A stretch of DNA of 64,000 bases from Spirodela intermedia (GCA_902729315.2 LR746265.1:8613392-8677391); one strand, 5' to 3'; positions 10,065-22,911 are shown, counted from the stretch's first letter. Notes: a model not told the origin generated them from the sequence alone. Numbers and translations are program-made.

Positions 10065-11723
10065 TGACGTGACTTAGTCATCTTACTGTAAATCACATAA
10101 ATTTAAAATTTATAAAACTAGAAAATACGAATTTTCAGATATTTAGAAGTATTTTTGAATAAATATATCAAGTATAATTTAATAAAACTTCCTAAAATAA
10201 TATAATTTTCTAGGTCGATCAAATGAATGTAATAGAGTATCTAGTACTTATTCAAAATTGCCCTCAAAGAATACTATTTTCTATAAATTTTATACTAGTA
10301 TATGAAAAGGAAATATATTTAAAATTACGAAAAAAAGAAATAGGGGTATAGATGTCAAGATGATACCAGCGCTTGACAAATGCAAATTGAGCGAAAATAG
10401 AGCTCCGCTCAGTGATTCTTATATAAGTGATTACAGATGATTTAATTGATCAAGTTAAGATCTAGAAAAACCGAAAGAATCATAATGAAATGAAGTATAT
10501 CTTTGTAAATTTAAAATTAATAAATTATCACTAAATGAAAGGAAAATTAAGTTGAAAGTAGGAAAATAGAGTTCCAACATCGTGATGGTGATGTGTCAAT
10601 GATGCATCAGAATCTTGAGCATTCAGGAAAATAGAGTTCCAACATCTCCGCTCAGTGATGGTGTAGTGTCCATGGCCTTGAAGGCTCTCTTTGGACAAAG
10701 ACGACGTGGGCAATCTCTAGATTTCTTGTGAAGTCTAGAGATCAATGAAATGGCTTATCAAATTATCTCTGATGGCTGTCACCTGACGGAGTAGAAAAAT
10801 GACAACTTTGTGGCTCTCCAACGACTGTCACTCGACAGAGAGGAGCTAGATGGAGGTGGGGTGCATGTTAGGAAGCTTCATCCTCAGATCCACACAGCAA
10901 GAGGAGGCTCTTCATCGCATCTAGTATGCTCTTAGGAGGTGGCGACTTGTCTCCCAATGGATTGTCCTCTTTCCGACAATAACTTGTTTGTCAATCAATC
11001 GAAGATGAGTTACTTGATAGATTCACGATCTTTTTATCATGAATTGTTCAGTAATTTTAGTAACAATGCTCTGTGAAATGTATTGACGAGATTTTCGCCG
11101 ATGATTTAGTGATTCTGGTTACTTAATCCTTCATCCGTGGTCTACAAGAAAGTCATGATAAATAGATAAACAAAATATGAATTTTAGCTCTAGGAGGATT
11201 CGAACTTGCGCCGATTGCCCCCCCGCCTTTTCTGGGGAGGTGTGATGGGGGTTAAAAAAGTTTTACATCGATTGTGTGCCAAAATTTCTTGTGAATATAT
11301 AGTAATACTACATTTTTGATCAAGTCTTTTTCTCGCACATGTACAACCACTCCTTGCCCCACAGTCAACTAGCCACCAATGATGTGGAAGGGGGGTGGCA
11401 CACATGTGCCCAATCGGTCCAAGCCGCTCGAGCCCCTGCTCATGACTACTCCCCAACTGTGCTTCCGACTTGCTTGCAGACCTGAGGGGTTCCCCCATTT
11501 TGTCTTATTTTTATTTTAATTTATTTTTCTTCATTTATCTCAAAAGTAAGACTATAAAAATCATATAAAATTGTATAAAATCACATAATTACCCAAAAAT
11601 TTACGTTAATCAACTAAAAACAAATTTTCACACTTTAACACAAATATAAGTCTATTTATCATGAGTTTAGGCTAAAACCATATTATTTATTAATTATTAA
11701 CTCATGATAATGAAGACTTATCA
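10065..11723 (-). repeat. 5' LTR of E1
   Basis: This 1659-bp LTR runs from TGACGTGACTTAG to GACTTATCA. A short local duplication of GGAAAATAGAGTTCCAACAT occurs near 10560 and 10626. It is more diverged from its partner at 218-1820 than a young pair would be. ATTAT follows at 11724-11728. Confidence 0.85.
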
Positions 11724-12156
11724 ATTATCAAGTCTAGTATTACTATATATCAACCTCAAAACTCGGCATATAACCAATGTGGGACTAAACCTGGGGTCAT
11801 AGCCTCTGAAAAGTTTTAATAATTTAATACTTAAAATATCCCTTGTTTAGTAAACCACACAAATTTTAAATTTATAAAACTAGAAACTTGGCATCTTAAT
11901 TTGACTAATTAAATCATCTATAATCATTTATGTAAAAATCACCAGGTAGAACTCTATTTCTGCTTGATTCGCATTCATTAGGTGCTGACATCATCTTGAC
12001 ATCATCTAGTTTTATAAATTTTAAATTTCTATGGTTTACTAAACAAGGGATATTAAAATTATTAAACTTTTCGGAGGTTGTGACCCCAAGTTTAGTCCCA
12101 CATTGATTATATGCTGAGTTCTAAAGTTGATATATAGTAATACTAAATTTGATAAT
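11724..12156. repeat. Palindromic junction: axis of the inverted duplication
   Basis: 11724-11885 and 12006-12156 are inverted copies of the same LTR-derived flank U, separated by about 120 bp of LTR fragment that also occurs at 20540-20640. Each arm runs from TCTAGTTTTATAAA out to the ATAAT/ATTAT insertion site. On the left the site carries E1. On the right, at 12152-12156, it is empty and runs straight into flank D. This is the join between the inverted arm and the plus-oriented array. Confidence 0.85.
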
Positions 12157-13320
12157 CAATGTGTCCCTTTCTCACAAGTGTACCACCACTTTTTATCGCA
12201 TGCCCAACTGGCCATTGATGATGTGGAAGGGGAGTGATGCACATGTGTCCCCTATTAGTCCGTCTTTAGCTGCTCAAGCCCTTGCTCACGATTCTGCCTA
12301 TCTATGCTTCCAACCTGTTTGTGGGCTTGACTAGGTGGCATGTTTTCTCTTGACTAAGGATCAAGAGAATAGATTACTTGATGTACTTAGGACATAGAGA
12401 GAGGTGATTGGCTGGTCTCTAGTAGATATTTGAGGACTTGATCTATTTGTGTGTATGCACATATTTTATCATGAGGAGAACTATCATTTCATTTTATGCA
12501 TTTCCCTACTAGCTTTTGTTTCAAACATATTTTATTGGTTGAGTGCTTTAGCTAGAACTATTCAGGGGCAATAGTATAGTAGATGGGGCATAAAAATCAG
12601 AATTTTCTTCTCTTTTCCCTTCTCTCACATGCATTAAAAACAATGCAAGACTCAAGTAGGGAGGAGGTTATCTCTTCCTTCATTTGCATGCATTAGAAAT
12701 AATGCATCATTCAAGTAGAGGGGAGAACAAAAAAATTCAAAAATGTTGTGAATATTTTAAAACTTCTGCTGCATTGATTATTTGCACAAACACGTATGCT
12801 TAAACGAACAAAGCCTAATGCTCCTTTAAAAGGGTAAGTCAATTAGAAAAGTTTACCTTCTCTAGATTAGGGGTATGGATCTCATGAAAAAAAGATAGGT
12901 GAATTCTTTACCATGATCATTATTCTTTGAAGTATGGAGTTTTAGGTTGTATTCATGGGTATGTGGTGTGATAATAAACGGCTAATGATAGTATATTGTG
13001 GATGAAAACGATTGAACTAGATCATCTTAGTCTAGTTATTATGTTGTGGTTGATAAGTCTTCATTATCTGTATTTACCTTATATTTATCAATATTTAGTG
13101 CATAAAATTAACAGAAATAATACATGTTACATTTAATTCGTATGCATTCAGATCATTCATACATAAACATGTATTTTAATATTTTAAAAATTATTTTAAG
13201 ATAATTAATTTTAAATAATTATGCATGAAATATTTTTTATGTGAGTTTTAGGATTTTCTAAATTTTATCCTGGATTTTTTGAAATTTTCTAGAATTTCTC
13301 ATAATTTCTAAGAGGTTTTG
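12157..13320 (+). repeat. Flank D, copy 1
   Basis: This AT-rich segment lies between the empty insertion site and the kinase promoter. Its left part is an old minus-strand LTR fragment. Relative to 33961-35411 it lacks about 282 bp, the junction being near 12346. It contains a GCATTAAAAACAATGC-type hairpin and CAAGTAGGGAGG tract near 12633-12665, and a second hairpin plus G-rich tract near 12690-12725, the remains of a retroelement 3' region. No gene is supported. Confidence 0.7.
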
Positions 13321-13356
13321 ATATAAATGTCTAAAATAAAAGAAAATCAGAATGAG

Positions 13357-13488
13357 TTGGGCTGGGCCGAGCCAAGTGACCCAATGGGCCGGAATATTCA
13401 GAGGCTAAAAGTTAAACCATCAACAGGTCGACAGTGGAAGCAGAACCGACGAGTTGGCATGACACTTAAGCAGATGTGGGACACGTGG
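13357..13488 (+). promoter_or_regulatory. Kinase promoter elements, copy 1
   Basis: TTGGGCTGGGCC lies at 13357-13368 and TGGGCC at 13385-13390 (site II-type motifs), with a G-box/ABRE core ACACGTGGC at 13481-13489. No TATA box is evident. A CT-rich leader begins near 13640, as in TATA-less plant promoters. The same elements occur in all three copies. Confidence 0.5.
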
Positions 13489-13721
13489 CCCACACGGGTT
13501 CGACGACATTTCAACGGACATCGTGAACAGAAATTGGCACAATTTACGTCAGACCTCAAAGAGAAATGTAATTGGAGATCCGTACCTAATGGCAGAACGT
13601 GAAAGAAGAGCGGGTGATAGAGTAAGGCTGTCATTGATCTCTCTTTCTTTCGCGCCTTTTCTCGCTCCCTTTGTCTGTCTGCTCTCTCTCACTCTATCTT
13701 GCTCTCGCTTTCTTTCTGTGG

Positions 13722-16093
13722 ATGCGTCCTCGCTCTACGAAGCACGGCGGAGTTCGGACAGCCTGCCGCCTTCTCCTCTCCTCTCCGTCGAGTTCTTCTG
13801 GAACCCTTTCTCGTGCGCGAATCCGGAGGAAGAGTGGGAGGCCGCATCCGGCGGAGGAGTCCACCGCCGAAGACGCCGAGGTCACGGTCGGCGCCGCCTC
13901 ACGGAGAGGTCGTACGTTCCCAGGCTTCTGCTTCCCTGAAAGGCCGCTCCGGGTATGTTCTAGTGCCGTCTTTCGACGAATTCTCGCCTTTCGTTGATTC
14001 GGGGGTTATGTTCTAGTGCCGTCTTTCGATGGGTTCGTGATTTTCTGTGTCGGGGGCATCTTCTTGTGGACTCTTTGGATGGGATCTTTATTTTCTTTGA
14101 TTTGGACTTTCGGTTGCCTGCGGTGGTGCGGGTGGTGCGAGATTGCTGAAGAAAGCTCTGGCTTTCCTCCTTCCTCTTATTTATTTACCTTCTTCCGATT
14201 TGTTTTGCCGCTTCGTTGCTGATTCGATTTGATGTTTGGTCTGGGTAGGGGGATCTATCTTCTTCTTTAGACTTCCATCCGATTGCTCTTTGGGGACGGA
14301 TGAGTGTTACCGTCTGGAGGAGAAAAGATTATTTCAGCAAGGTTTATCGATTGACGGTGACGGGTGAGCGTGTTGAATCAAGGGGCACATTCGATTTTCG
14401 GATCGCTGAGCGATCGACCAGTTTCTGGAGAAGAACCCGGTGATTTCCGGCAGGAAACAACACCCTCCGTACCTGCAGCTCTCCCGAGCGTTATTCCCCA
14501 CCCAGAAAAACCATCAGAACTTGGTGGCGGGCTGTCCTGTTGAGAAAGCAGCTGGAATCGAGGGAGGAAGTGTGGACGAGGTTGTCGGGCTACAGGAGGA
14601 AGCGAGGATGTCTCCCATCCCGGATCGGGTACATGCTTCGACGTCCCTCATTCCTTTCCTTGACGGCGACTGTAGAGAGCTTTCTCTCTCCATCCCAAAG
14701 CACATCACATCTTGACAATAGGAATGTCCTATCCAAAATCGACAGGTGCAGGTCGGAAATTCTCCATTATACAAGGTAGAGAGAATGTTGGGTGCAGGAG
14801 GTTTTGGGCTGGTCTACATTGGACGAAGGGTGGCTGGTGGATCTCAGGGCAATGGGACCAATGCCTTTAAGGTTTAGTTTCAACCTCCCATCACTCCTGC
14901 CAAGGGAATCTTTAAATACTGCTGTTTTATGTTGTCTCTTTCATTTTCCTGCGGTGGGTGTAGGTAGCACTGAAGTTTGAGCATAGAAATAGCACGGGTT
15001 GCAGATTTGGCCCCCCATATGAATGGCAAGTTTATGAGTAAGAAGACACCCCCTACTGCTCTAATTTATTACGTATTGTGTCGATCTAAAACTACGTTCT
15101 TCATCCGACTTTGTGAATATGGTTTTAGCCATCTCAAGGGATGCTATGGATTGCCTAGGGTGCACTACAAGGGCCGCCAAGGAGATTATTTCATCATGGT
15201 TGGCGTAGAGTCTTTCATTTTATTGTTTCCTCGAATGATGTTTTTTATTGAAAGCTAATTATGATATTGTTGATGATGATTGCTGCAGATCATGGACATC
15301 CTTGGACCAAGTCTCCTGGATGTGTTCATATCCATTGGGCAAGTGTAAGAAAATAATCTTGACTTCATATTCAAAGTCAATATTCTGTTGAGAATTGTGC
15401 TATTGAGTTTGACTAACTCCTTGGACAGAATGCCACCAAATATGGTGGCTTGTATTGCTGTGGAGGCAATATCCATCCTTGAGAAGCTACACCAAAAAGG
15501 GTACGTATGGCTTTGTGGCAGTGTGATATTTTTTCAATTAAATTTTTGCAAAGGTCACAGTAATCAATTCATTGCTCCCTTGTGCACTCCCCTCCCTCCC
15601 TCCACCCACACAAAAAAAAAAACATGCCAGGTTTGTGCATGGAGACGTCAAGCCAGAGAATTTATTGTTGGGTAAACCCGGAAGCTCAGGGGAGAAGAAG
15701 CTTTTTCTCATCGACTTTGGGCTGGGTATGTTGCTGCATTCCAATCACTTCTTGTTTTCACCTTTCGCACCTATTGATTTTAGAGTAGGGTTTGTTTTTC
15801 CAAGTATATAAACAAATTCGTCTTAATTGAGAAGTCCCTGTCTGTATCACCATTCGGATTGATGCAATTTTGAAGGTGGTTGCAAACATGACATCAGTAA
15901 AATTACCTTGCATATTTTTATTTTATGTCATATGGTTTTATCTCTTTTTCAAGGCTCTATCATCTGTTGTTAAATAGGCTGACCATGTTTCCAACAGGTT
16001 CACCAAAAACATGGAAGATTGCAGGTAAATAATGAAGAAGATGAGTGTCATAGAAAGAAACGGATAAAATGTTTGATTGATGACAGACCATGA
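13722..16093 (+). pseudogene. Casein-kinase-1-like (MLK/HD16/EL1 family) kinase, copy 1, deleted
   Basis: The exon pieces match copies 2 and 3: tentative first exon 13722-13952, then 14479-14628, 14746-14871, 14964-15037, 15129-15198, 15289-15344, 15429-15500 and 15631-15725, ending at the DFG motif. At 15849/15850 a 647-bp deletion, with at most one base of microhomology, removes the next two exons and almost all of a third. The stub resumes at 15850-15875, and the last exon is 15998-16093. The activation segment and C-lobe are lost, so the product cannot be an active kinase. Private changes such as Arg to His in the last exon (KRGRL to KHGRL) fit relaxed constraint. Confidence 0.85.
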
Positions 16094-17652
16094 CCATGTA
16101 CATGTAAGAATATAAATAAAATCTGTAAAGTGCCAATTGAGAAAACATAAATCTCATGACTAAATTATTTATTATTATTGTTCTTATTTATTCATAAAGA
16201 AAACGATAGTTTAAAAGCCTCATATTAAGGGCATGAATATAATACTTTTTAAATGTAATCATAACTATTGATAAAGGTGTGTAATTAATATTTATCCAAA
16301 AAGAGAAACTATATCAATCAATGATAATAATACAAGACAATCATTTAGAGGGTGTGAGTATAAGTAGATATTTATATCATAGTTACTCTTGCTAGGAATA
16401 TGTATCATTTATTGCCAACATTTAAACTTTAGAAATGTTTTGTACCTACTATCTATTCACCTTGGAAATTGCACCACTTTGGACGTAACCTATTGAGTAC
16501 AGGAATATAATATGTTTAAGTACATTCACACTTACAAATTATCAGAAATAATTATTAGACCGATAAATGTAAATTTTATGCATAAATAATGAATATTACT
16601 TTTTTATAAGAAAGCTGGCACATAAAAATACAGTATTAAAGGGAAGAAATCTAATATTATTTCATACAATCATAATGATTAGTTGCAATGAATAATTACT
16701 ATAGTTTACCAAAATGAAAATTTTATCAGTAAATAAATGAACACTACAAGTATTGGATTAAATGGCACGAATTTGATAGTTTAGGTTATATTTATAATTA
16801 CTAATCACTATGATTAAATATTATTTATTAGAATATGTAAAGTTATGAAGAAATAAGAATTATGTATTGGAAGCTTATGTGTCCACCAAAGGACACACAT
16901 CCACCCCATAATGTGTTTAGAACCACATGTAGTCCAAAACTGAAAGTAATGTAATGTCGTAATTGGTTCCCATCATAGTAAAAGTATGATTTCTTTAGTG
17001 ATGATCTAAAAATTAAGAGACATCTAGATTCATAGAAGATTGGGTAGATAAAGAGGAGTTTGAAATAAAAGTCACATAGCTATGCTTTGTAATGTTTTCA
17101 ATTTGAAAAGCATATCTTGACAAAGTTAAATCTTATATGATTCACATGGGTGAATGTCATCGTATATACTTTTTATACATTGCACCCTCTAGATGTTTTC
17201 CTAAACTTGAAGCAAAATGTACCCATCGTCAAATCTTGATTCATTCCATTGATGAGTGGAAAATAAATTTCTTGTCTAAGGTAGAACTTTTAGTATAAGT
17301 AGGAAAGTTATTGTATTAACAAGTGTGCCGACCATCACATTTATGAGGATGATGAATTAATCATGGAAACTATTTATTGAAAAAAATTATTATCTATTTT
17401 GACTGTAGTCTAATGTAAAATTGTAATTAAGAGTTACATAATTCTATATGCGACCCCTATTAAATGTTTTTGAGCCAAATCTATATTGTATATAAATTTG
17501 TATATAGTTTTACACATATAAAATGAGATTTTTGCCTTTTTAAGAGTACACGTATAATATTTTTAAGTAAATTGATAATATTTTCAAGTACAATATTTTT
17601 ACCTTTATTATTTGTTAATATAATGTCTTTTTTTGTCATAATAGGAAACCAC
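16094..17652. other. AT-rich spacer downstream of kinase copy 1
   Basis: AATAAA at 16115-16120 is a possible poly(A) signal for the kinase transcript. Beyond it lies about 1.5 kb of AT-rich sequence with no ORF or RNA gene that I can support. It is shared with 38832-40389 and 61570-63128. Confidence 0.6.
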
Positions 17653-19389
17653 TAATAAGTTTTCATTATCATGACTTACTAATTAGTAAATAATATATTT
17701 TTAACCTTAACTCATGATAAATAGACTTATATTTCTGTTAAATTATGAAAAATAGTTTTCAATTGATTAATGTGATTTTTTTAGCTAATTAGATAAGTTT
17801 TTTATGTATTTATATGATTTTTATAATTCTATTTTTTGAGATAAATCAAGAAAAAGAAATTAAAATAAAAATATAGCAAAAAGTGGAGACCCGTCAGCCA
17901 ACTGAGCCTGCAAGTAGGTCAGAAGCGTAGTTGGGGGGACCACAAGCAAGGGCTTGGGTGACTAGGACCAATGGAGACATGTGTGCACCACTCCCCTTCC
18001 ACGTCACCGGTGGCCAGCCAAGTTTGAGGCAAGGAGTGGTTGTACATGTGAGAGAAAAGTACTTATTACTTGTAAATGTGATATTACTATATATTTTCTT
18101 AAAACTTTGGCACACAAGTGATGTGAGACGAAACCCACATCACACCTTCCATTGAAAAGCTTTGAAGATTTTAATACTTAAATTACTTCTTAATTATAAT
18201 AGAGATATACTATGACGATGTCACTTGATAAGGGCATTAGAGTACTTATTTCAATCTCTCTCATGCAGGCGGGCAATATGTATGGGTTCGAATCCTCCTA
18301 GAGCCCAATGAAGGATTATCTCGACTTTCCTATAGACCACCAGTGAAGGATTAAGCCACTAAAATTGTTAGATCATTGGCAAAAAACTTGTCAACATAAT
18401 TTTCAAAGCATTGTTACTAAAATTGCTGAAAATGATTTGCAATAAAAAGATCACGAATTCATTGAGTAAATCATCTTTGATTGATAGATGAACAAGCCAT
18501 TGTCGAGAAGAGGACAATCTGTCCTGAGATGAGTCACCACCTCTTGAAAGCATACTAGATACAATGAAGAGCCTCCTCTTGCTGCACAAACTTAAGGATG
18601 AAGTTCCTTAACATATGTCCCACCTCCATCTAACTTCTCTCCGTCAGGTGACAGCCGCTAAAGAGTCACAAAGTCGTCATTTTTTAGCTCTGCTAAGTGA
18701 CAGCTGCCAGAGACAATTTGATGACCCATTTCATTGATTTCTAGACTTTGCATGGATATCTAGAGATTGCCCACATTGTCCTTGTCCAAGGAGAGCCTTT
18801 GAAGCCATGGACTACATGACAATCTTCTCAAATACTTAGAATTCTCGTGCATCATCGACACATTGCCGCCGTGACGTTGGAACTTTATTTTTCTACTTTC
18901 AACTTAATTTCTACTTCATTTAGTAATAATTTATATAATTTAAATTTACCAAGCTATATTTGATTCAATTACAATTCTTTCACTTTTTACAGATCTTAAT
19001 TTGATCAATTAGATCATTTCTAACTACTTACACAAGAATCACTAGGTAGAACTTTATTTCTATTTGATTCGCATTCGTCGGGCACTGACGTCATCTTAAC
19101 ATCTGCTCCCTTATTTTCTTTTTTCACGAATTGAAGTATATTTTATTTTTATTTCTCAATGTAAAATTCATAAAAAAATATATTCTTTGACAAAAATACT
19201 AAAAGTTACCTAGTATTATATTACATCTCTATGATTGACTTGGAAAATTACCACTATTTTTGTAAATTTGATTGAATTGTAATTGATATATTTGTTCAGA
19301 AATACTTTTAAATATCTAAAAATTAGTGTATTCTAGTTTTATAATTTTTAAATTTACGTGATTTACAATACAACGACTAAGTCATGTCA
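17653..19389 (+). repeat. Old plus-strand LTR (1737 bp)
   Basis: It starts TAATAAGTTTTCATTATCATG (TGATAAG in copies 2 and 3) and ends CTAAGTCATGTCA. It is related to but diverged from the E1/E2 LTRs and contains the B-box-like GGGTTCGAATCC near 18282. The five bases outside each end do not match, so the insertion has lost its duplication or was formed by recombination. Confidence 0.75.
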
Positions 19390-19399
19390 AAAAGTTTTT

Positions 19400-19825
19400 C
19401 ACCTTCCTATAGAGATTAAACATAAGGCTTATTAGGTTATAAAGAATCTTAATCTTTCTTTAGACCCCATAGGTAAGCATCGTATGTTGCAATTGCAAGA
19501 GCTTCAAGAACTACCCAATGAGATGTACGAGAAATCTCTGATTTACAAAGCAAAAATGAAGGCTTTTTATAACATGAAGGAGAGCCGAAAGAGCTTTCAT
19601 GAGCATCAAAAAGATTGGTTTTACAATTCTTGATTGAAACTATTCCTCAAGAAATTAAAATCTAGATGGGATGGACCATACCTTGTGATTAAAGTTTTTG
19701 ACTATAGTGCAGTATTAATTACAGAATTGAAAACTGGTGAAAATTTTAATGTGAATGGGCAAAGATCAAAACCTTATTTAGAAACGAACCCTCCTTCTTT
19801 ACCCATTTCCACTCAAATTATATGA
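19400..19825 (+). pseudogene. Athila-like pol tail (integrase C-terminus), broken
   Basis: One frame, read through two stops, gives HLPIEIKHKAY, a run including NEMYEKSLIYKAKMK, then SRWDGPYLVIKVF and a VNGQRSKPYLE end. These are the conserved closing motifs of the Athila-lineage integrase/pol polyprotein in plants. Stops after HKAY and after WFYNS break it, and everything upstream of HLP is missing because an LTR abuts. In an intact element this region contributes to integration of the cDNA. It has no function here. It is repeated at 42137-42562. Confidence 0.8.
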
Positions 19826-20520
19826 TCCATCCATTGAACCTCAATCTTCTTAGAACTTCCCCTCCATGATGTACTCTAAGATGGCATAGCTTTCTTTTTT
19901 ATTATTTTTCTCTATCCTTTGATGTTTTTCTTGAGTTTTTATTAAGCGAATAGATCCAGCGTTCTTCTAGAGGAAGTGCATATCATGACACGGATTAATA
20001 CAAAAGAAAATCAGAAGGATGAAGAGTGAAAATCGATTTGCACATTTAATGCTTTCTCCTTTTTCTCTTATATAGATGCATTGAGGACAATGCAAATGGT
20101 TGTTTGGGGGGGAAGAATAAATGCATGAGGGTGAATACATGAGACTACATCAAGTGCTATAATGCTTATAACTAAATGATGAAGTTCATCATCTTTCATG
20201 GTGCATATAACCCACACTCTGAAATTGAGAAAATCTACTTTGATCTTCTGTCGGATTTATGTTATGAATTCTTATTATTAAGTATGAGTAGTAAATTGAA
20301 TCCTTCTCTTTCTTCATTAGTAGTCGATTGAAAAGTTTTCAAATTAGTTGACGCTTTTACAAATCATTAATCATGATTAAACTTGAGACAAAAGGATAGA
20401 ACATGGTAAAGATTACACTAGAAAAAATAAAATAGAAATCGTAGTAGCACCTTAGCTGATTTCGTGGGGCTTCCACATGTGAAATTAGGATCAACAAGGC
20501 TTGCAAAATACTTGTAATGA
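19826..20520 (+). other. 3' noncoding remnant of the pol-bearing element
   Basis: This stretch follows the pol tail without a gene. TGCATTGAGGACAATGCA (20077-20094) is followed by a G-run at 20105-20112, the hairpin plus purine-tract pairing seen elsewhere in these elements. No LTR directly follows the G-run. Confidence 0.6.
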
Positions 20521-21040
20521 TTCTTCTAGCTTTTACAGATCTTAATTTGACTAATTAAATCATCTATAATCATTTATGTAAAAATCACTAGGCAAAACTC
20601 TATTTCTGCCCAGTCACATTCATTAGGTGCTGACATCATCTTGACATCTACACCTTTATTTCCCTTTTTCACAAATTTTAAATATATTTTATTTTCTTTT
20701 TTTAGTTTAAAATTCATAAAAAATCATATTCCTTGAGAACATTTCTGAAATATTACCTGATATTATATTATATCCTTATAATTGACCTAGAAAATATCCA
20801 CTATTTTTAGAACTTTGATTAAACTATAATTGATATAATTATTCAAAAATACTTCTAAATATCTAAAAATTAGTATTTTCTAGTTTTATAAATTTAAAAT
20901 TTCTGTGGTTAATTAAACAAGGGATATTTTAGGTATTAAAATTATTAAAAGTTTTCAGAGGCTATGACCCCAGGTTTAGTCCCACATTGATTATATGCCG
21001 AGTTTTGAGATTGATGTATAGTAATACTAGACTTGATAAT
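20521..21040 (+). repeat. Flank U: composite LTR fragments
   Basis: 20521 to about 20935 is the 3' portion of a plus-strand LTR. From about 20950 the sequence switches to a minus-strand LTR piece (TTTAGTCCCACATTGATT onwards) that continues beyond the inserted element at 28288. Positions 21036-21040 (ATAAT) are the left target duplication of E2. Inverted and partial copies of U form the palindrome at 11724-12156. Confidence 0.7.
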
Positions 21041-22695
21041 TGATAAGTTTTCATTATCATGAGTTAATAATTAGTAAATAATATGGTTTTAGTCTTAACT
21101 CATGATAAATAGACTTATATTTGTGTTAAAGTGTGAAAAGTAGTTTTCAGTTAATTAATGTGGATTATTGGGTAATTATGTGATTTTATTTGATTTTATA
21201 TGATTTTTACATTCTTACTTTAGAGATAAATAAAGAAAAATAAATTAAAATAAAAAGAAGATAAATTGGGGGAACCCACTGGCCAGCCAAGCTTGCAAGC
21301 GGGTCAAAAGCACAGTTGGGGAGTAGCCACGAGCAAGGACTCAAGTGGCTTGGACTAATTGGGCACGTGTGCACCACCCCCCTTCCTCATCACTGGTGGC
21401 CAGCCAATTGTGGGGCAAGGAGTGGTTGTACATGCACGAGAAAGGGACTTCATCGAAAATGTAGTATTACTATATATTCACTAGAAATTTTGGCACACAA
21501 TAGATGTAAGACTTTTTTAACTCGCATCACACCTCCTCAGAAAGGGCAAGGGGGGGGAGAATCGGTGCAAGTTCGAATCTTCCTAAAACCAAAATTCATA
21601 TTTTGTTTATGTAATTATCGCGACTTTCTTGCAGATCACTAGTGAAGGATTAAGCAACCATAATCGCTGGATCATCGACAAAAATCTCGTCAACGTAATT
21701 CGCGGAGCATTGTTACAAAAATTGTTGAACGATTCGCAATAAAAGGATCGTGAATCTATCAAACAACTCATCTCCGATTGATCAACGAACAAGCCATCGT
21801 CGGAAAGAGGACAATCCACCAGGAGACGAGTCACCACTTCTTAAGAGCAGACCAGATGCGATGAAGAGCCTCCTCTTGTTGCGCAGACCTGAGGATGAAG
21901 CTTCCTAACATGTGCCCCACCTCCATCCAACTCCTCTCTGTCGGGTGATAGCCGTCAAAGAGCCGCAAAGTCACCATTTTTCTATTTTACCGGGTGATAG
22001 CTGTTGGAGATGATTCAATTCGACAACTGATTTTATTGATCTCTAGACTTTGTAAGGAGATCTAGAGATTGAGCACGTCATCTTTATCCAAGGAGAGCCT
22101 TCAAGGCTATGGACACTACACGACGATCCTCTTGAACACTCAAGATTCTAGTGCATCTCCGATGCATTGCTGTCGTGACACCGGAACTTTGTTTTCCTAC
22201 TTTCAACTTAATTTTTATTTCATTTAGTGATAATTTGTTGATTTTAAATTTACCAAGATATACTTCATTTTATTACGATTCTTCTAAATTTTATAGATCT
22301 TAATTTGATCAATTAAATCATCTATAATCGCTTACGTAAGAATTGCTGAGCAGAACTCTATTTTTGTCTGATTTGCATTCGCCGGGCGTTGATGTGATCT
22401 TGACGTCCACACCCTTATTTCTTTTTTTCATAAATTTTAAATATATTTCCTTTTTATTCACAAGTATAAAATTCATAGAAAATAGTATTCTTTGAAGACA
22501 ATTTTGAATAATTACTAGATATTCTATTACATCCCTCTGATCGACCTAGAAAATTACTACTATTTTTAGAAGTTTTATTGAATTATAATTGATATATTTA
22601 TTTAGAAATACTTCTAAATATCTGAAAATTTGTATTTTTTAGTTTTATAAATTTTAAAGTTGCGTGATTTATAGTACAATGATTAAGTCGCATCA
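21041..22695 (+). repeat. 5' LTR of E2, copy 1
   Basis: This 1655-bp LTR begins TGATAAGTTTTCATTATCATG and ends AAGTCGCATCA. It carries the GTTCGAATC B-box-like variant near 21570. It is longer than its 3' partner, which has internal deletions, so the pair is not recent. Confidence 0.85.
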
Positions 22696-22700
22696 AATTT

Positions 22701-22718
22701 TGGTACCATTTTCGAGGA
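22701..22718 (+). other. Primer-binding site of E2, copy 1
   Basis: TGGTACCATTTTCGAGGA lies five bases after the LTR. It is a decayed match to the tRNA-Asp-type site; the E1 version is TGGCACCATTGC. Confidence 0.6.
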
Positions 22719-22911
22719 TATATTGCATAATATTTAATATTTTTCTATTTTTCTCTTAGAGTACATAAAAAAAGTTAACTCTTATTTTATTTTCTTTTTG
22801 TTGATTTTTATTTTTTTTAAAAGAAACGAAGAGAAGCAAGGCAAGGATTAAAGCATATTGAAGGAGGGTAACAATTACTAAACTTTTTTTTCTCAATTTT
22901 ATTGATTTTTT

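Larger units (their letters stand above)
218..11723 (-). mobile_element. E1: minus-strand gag-only LTR retrotransposon with nested insertions
   Basis: Read on the minus strand, the order is 5' LTR (10065-11723), primer-binding site, broken gag, acidic post-gag region, an unassigned stretch, GC-rich segment X containing a solo LTR, 3' noncoding segment, polypurine tract and 3' LTR (218-1820). Both LTRs have TG...CA-type ends, and ATTAT flanks the element at 213-217 and 11724-11728. No protease, reverse transcriptase, RNase H or integrase is recognisable, so it resembles non-autonomous gag-only (TR-GAG-like) elements. The gag resembles Athila-lineage Ty3/gypsy. The flanks match those of the plus-strand element at 21041-28287, so both descend from one insertion. 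Confidence 0.8.

Noticed and set aside
13327-13602. A 91-codon frame upstream of kinase copy 1
   Set aside because: It covers the promoter motifs and leader. Copies 2 and 3 lack its first ten codons and it resembles no protein.
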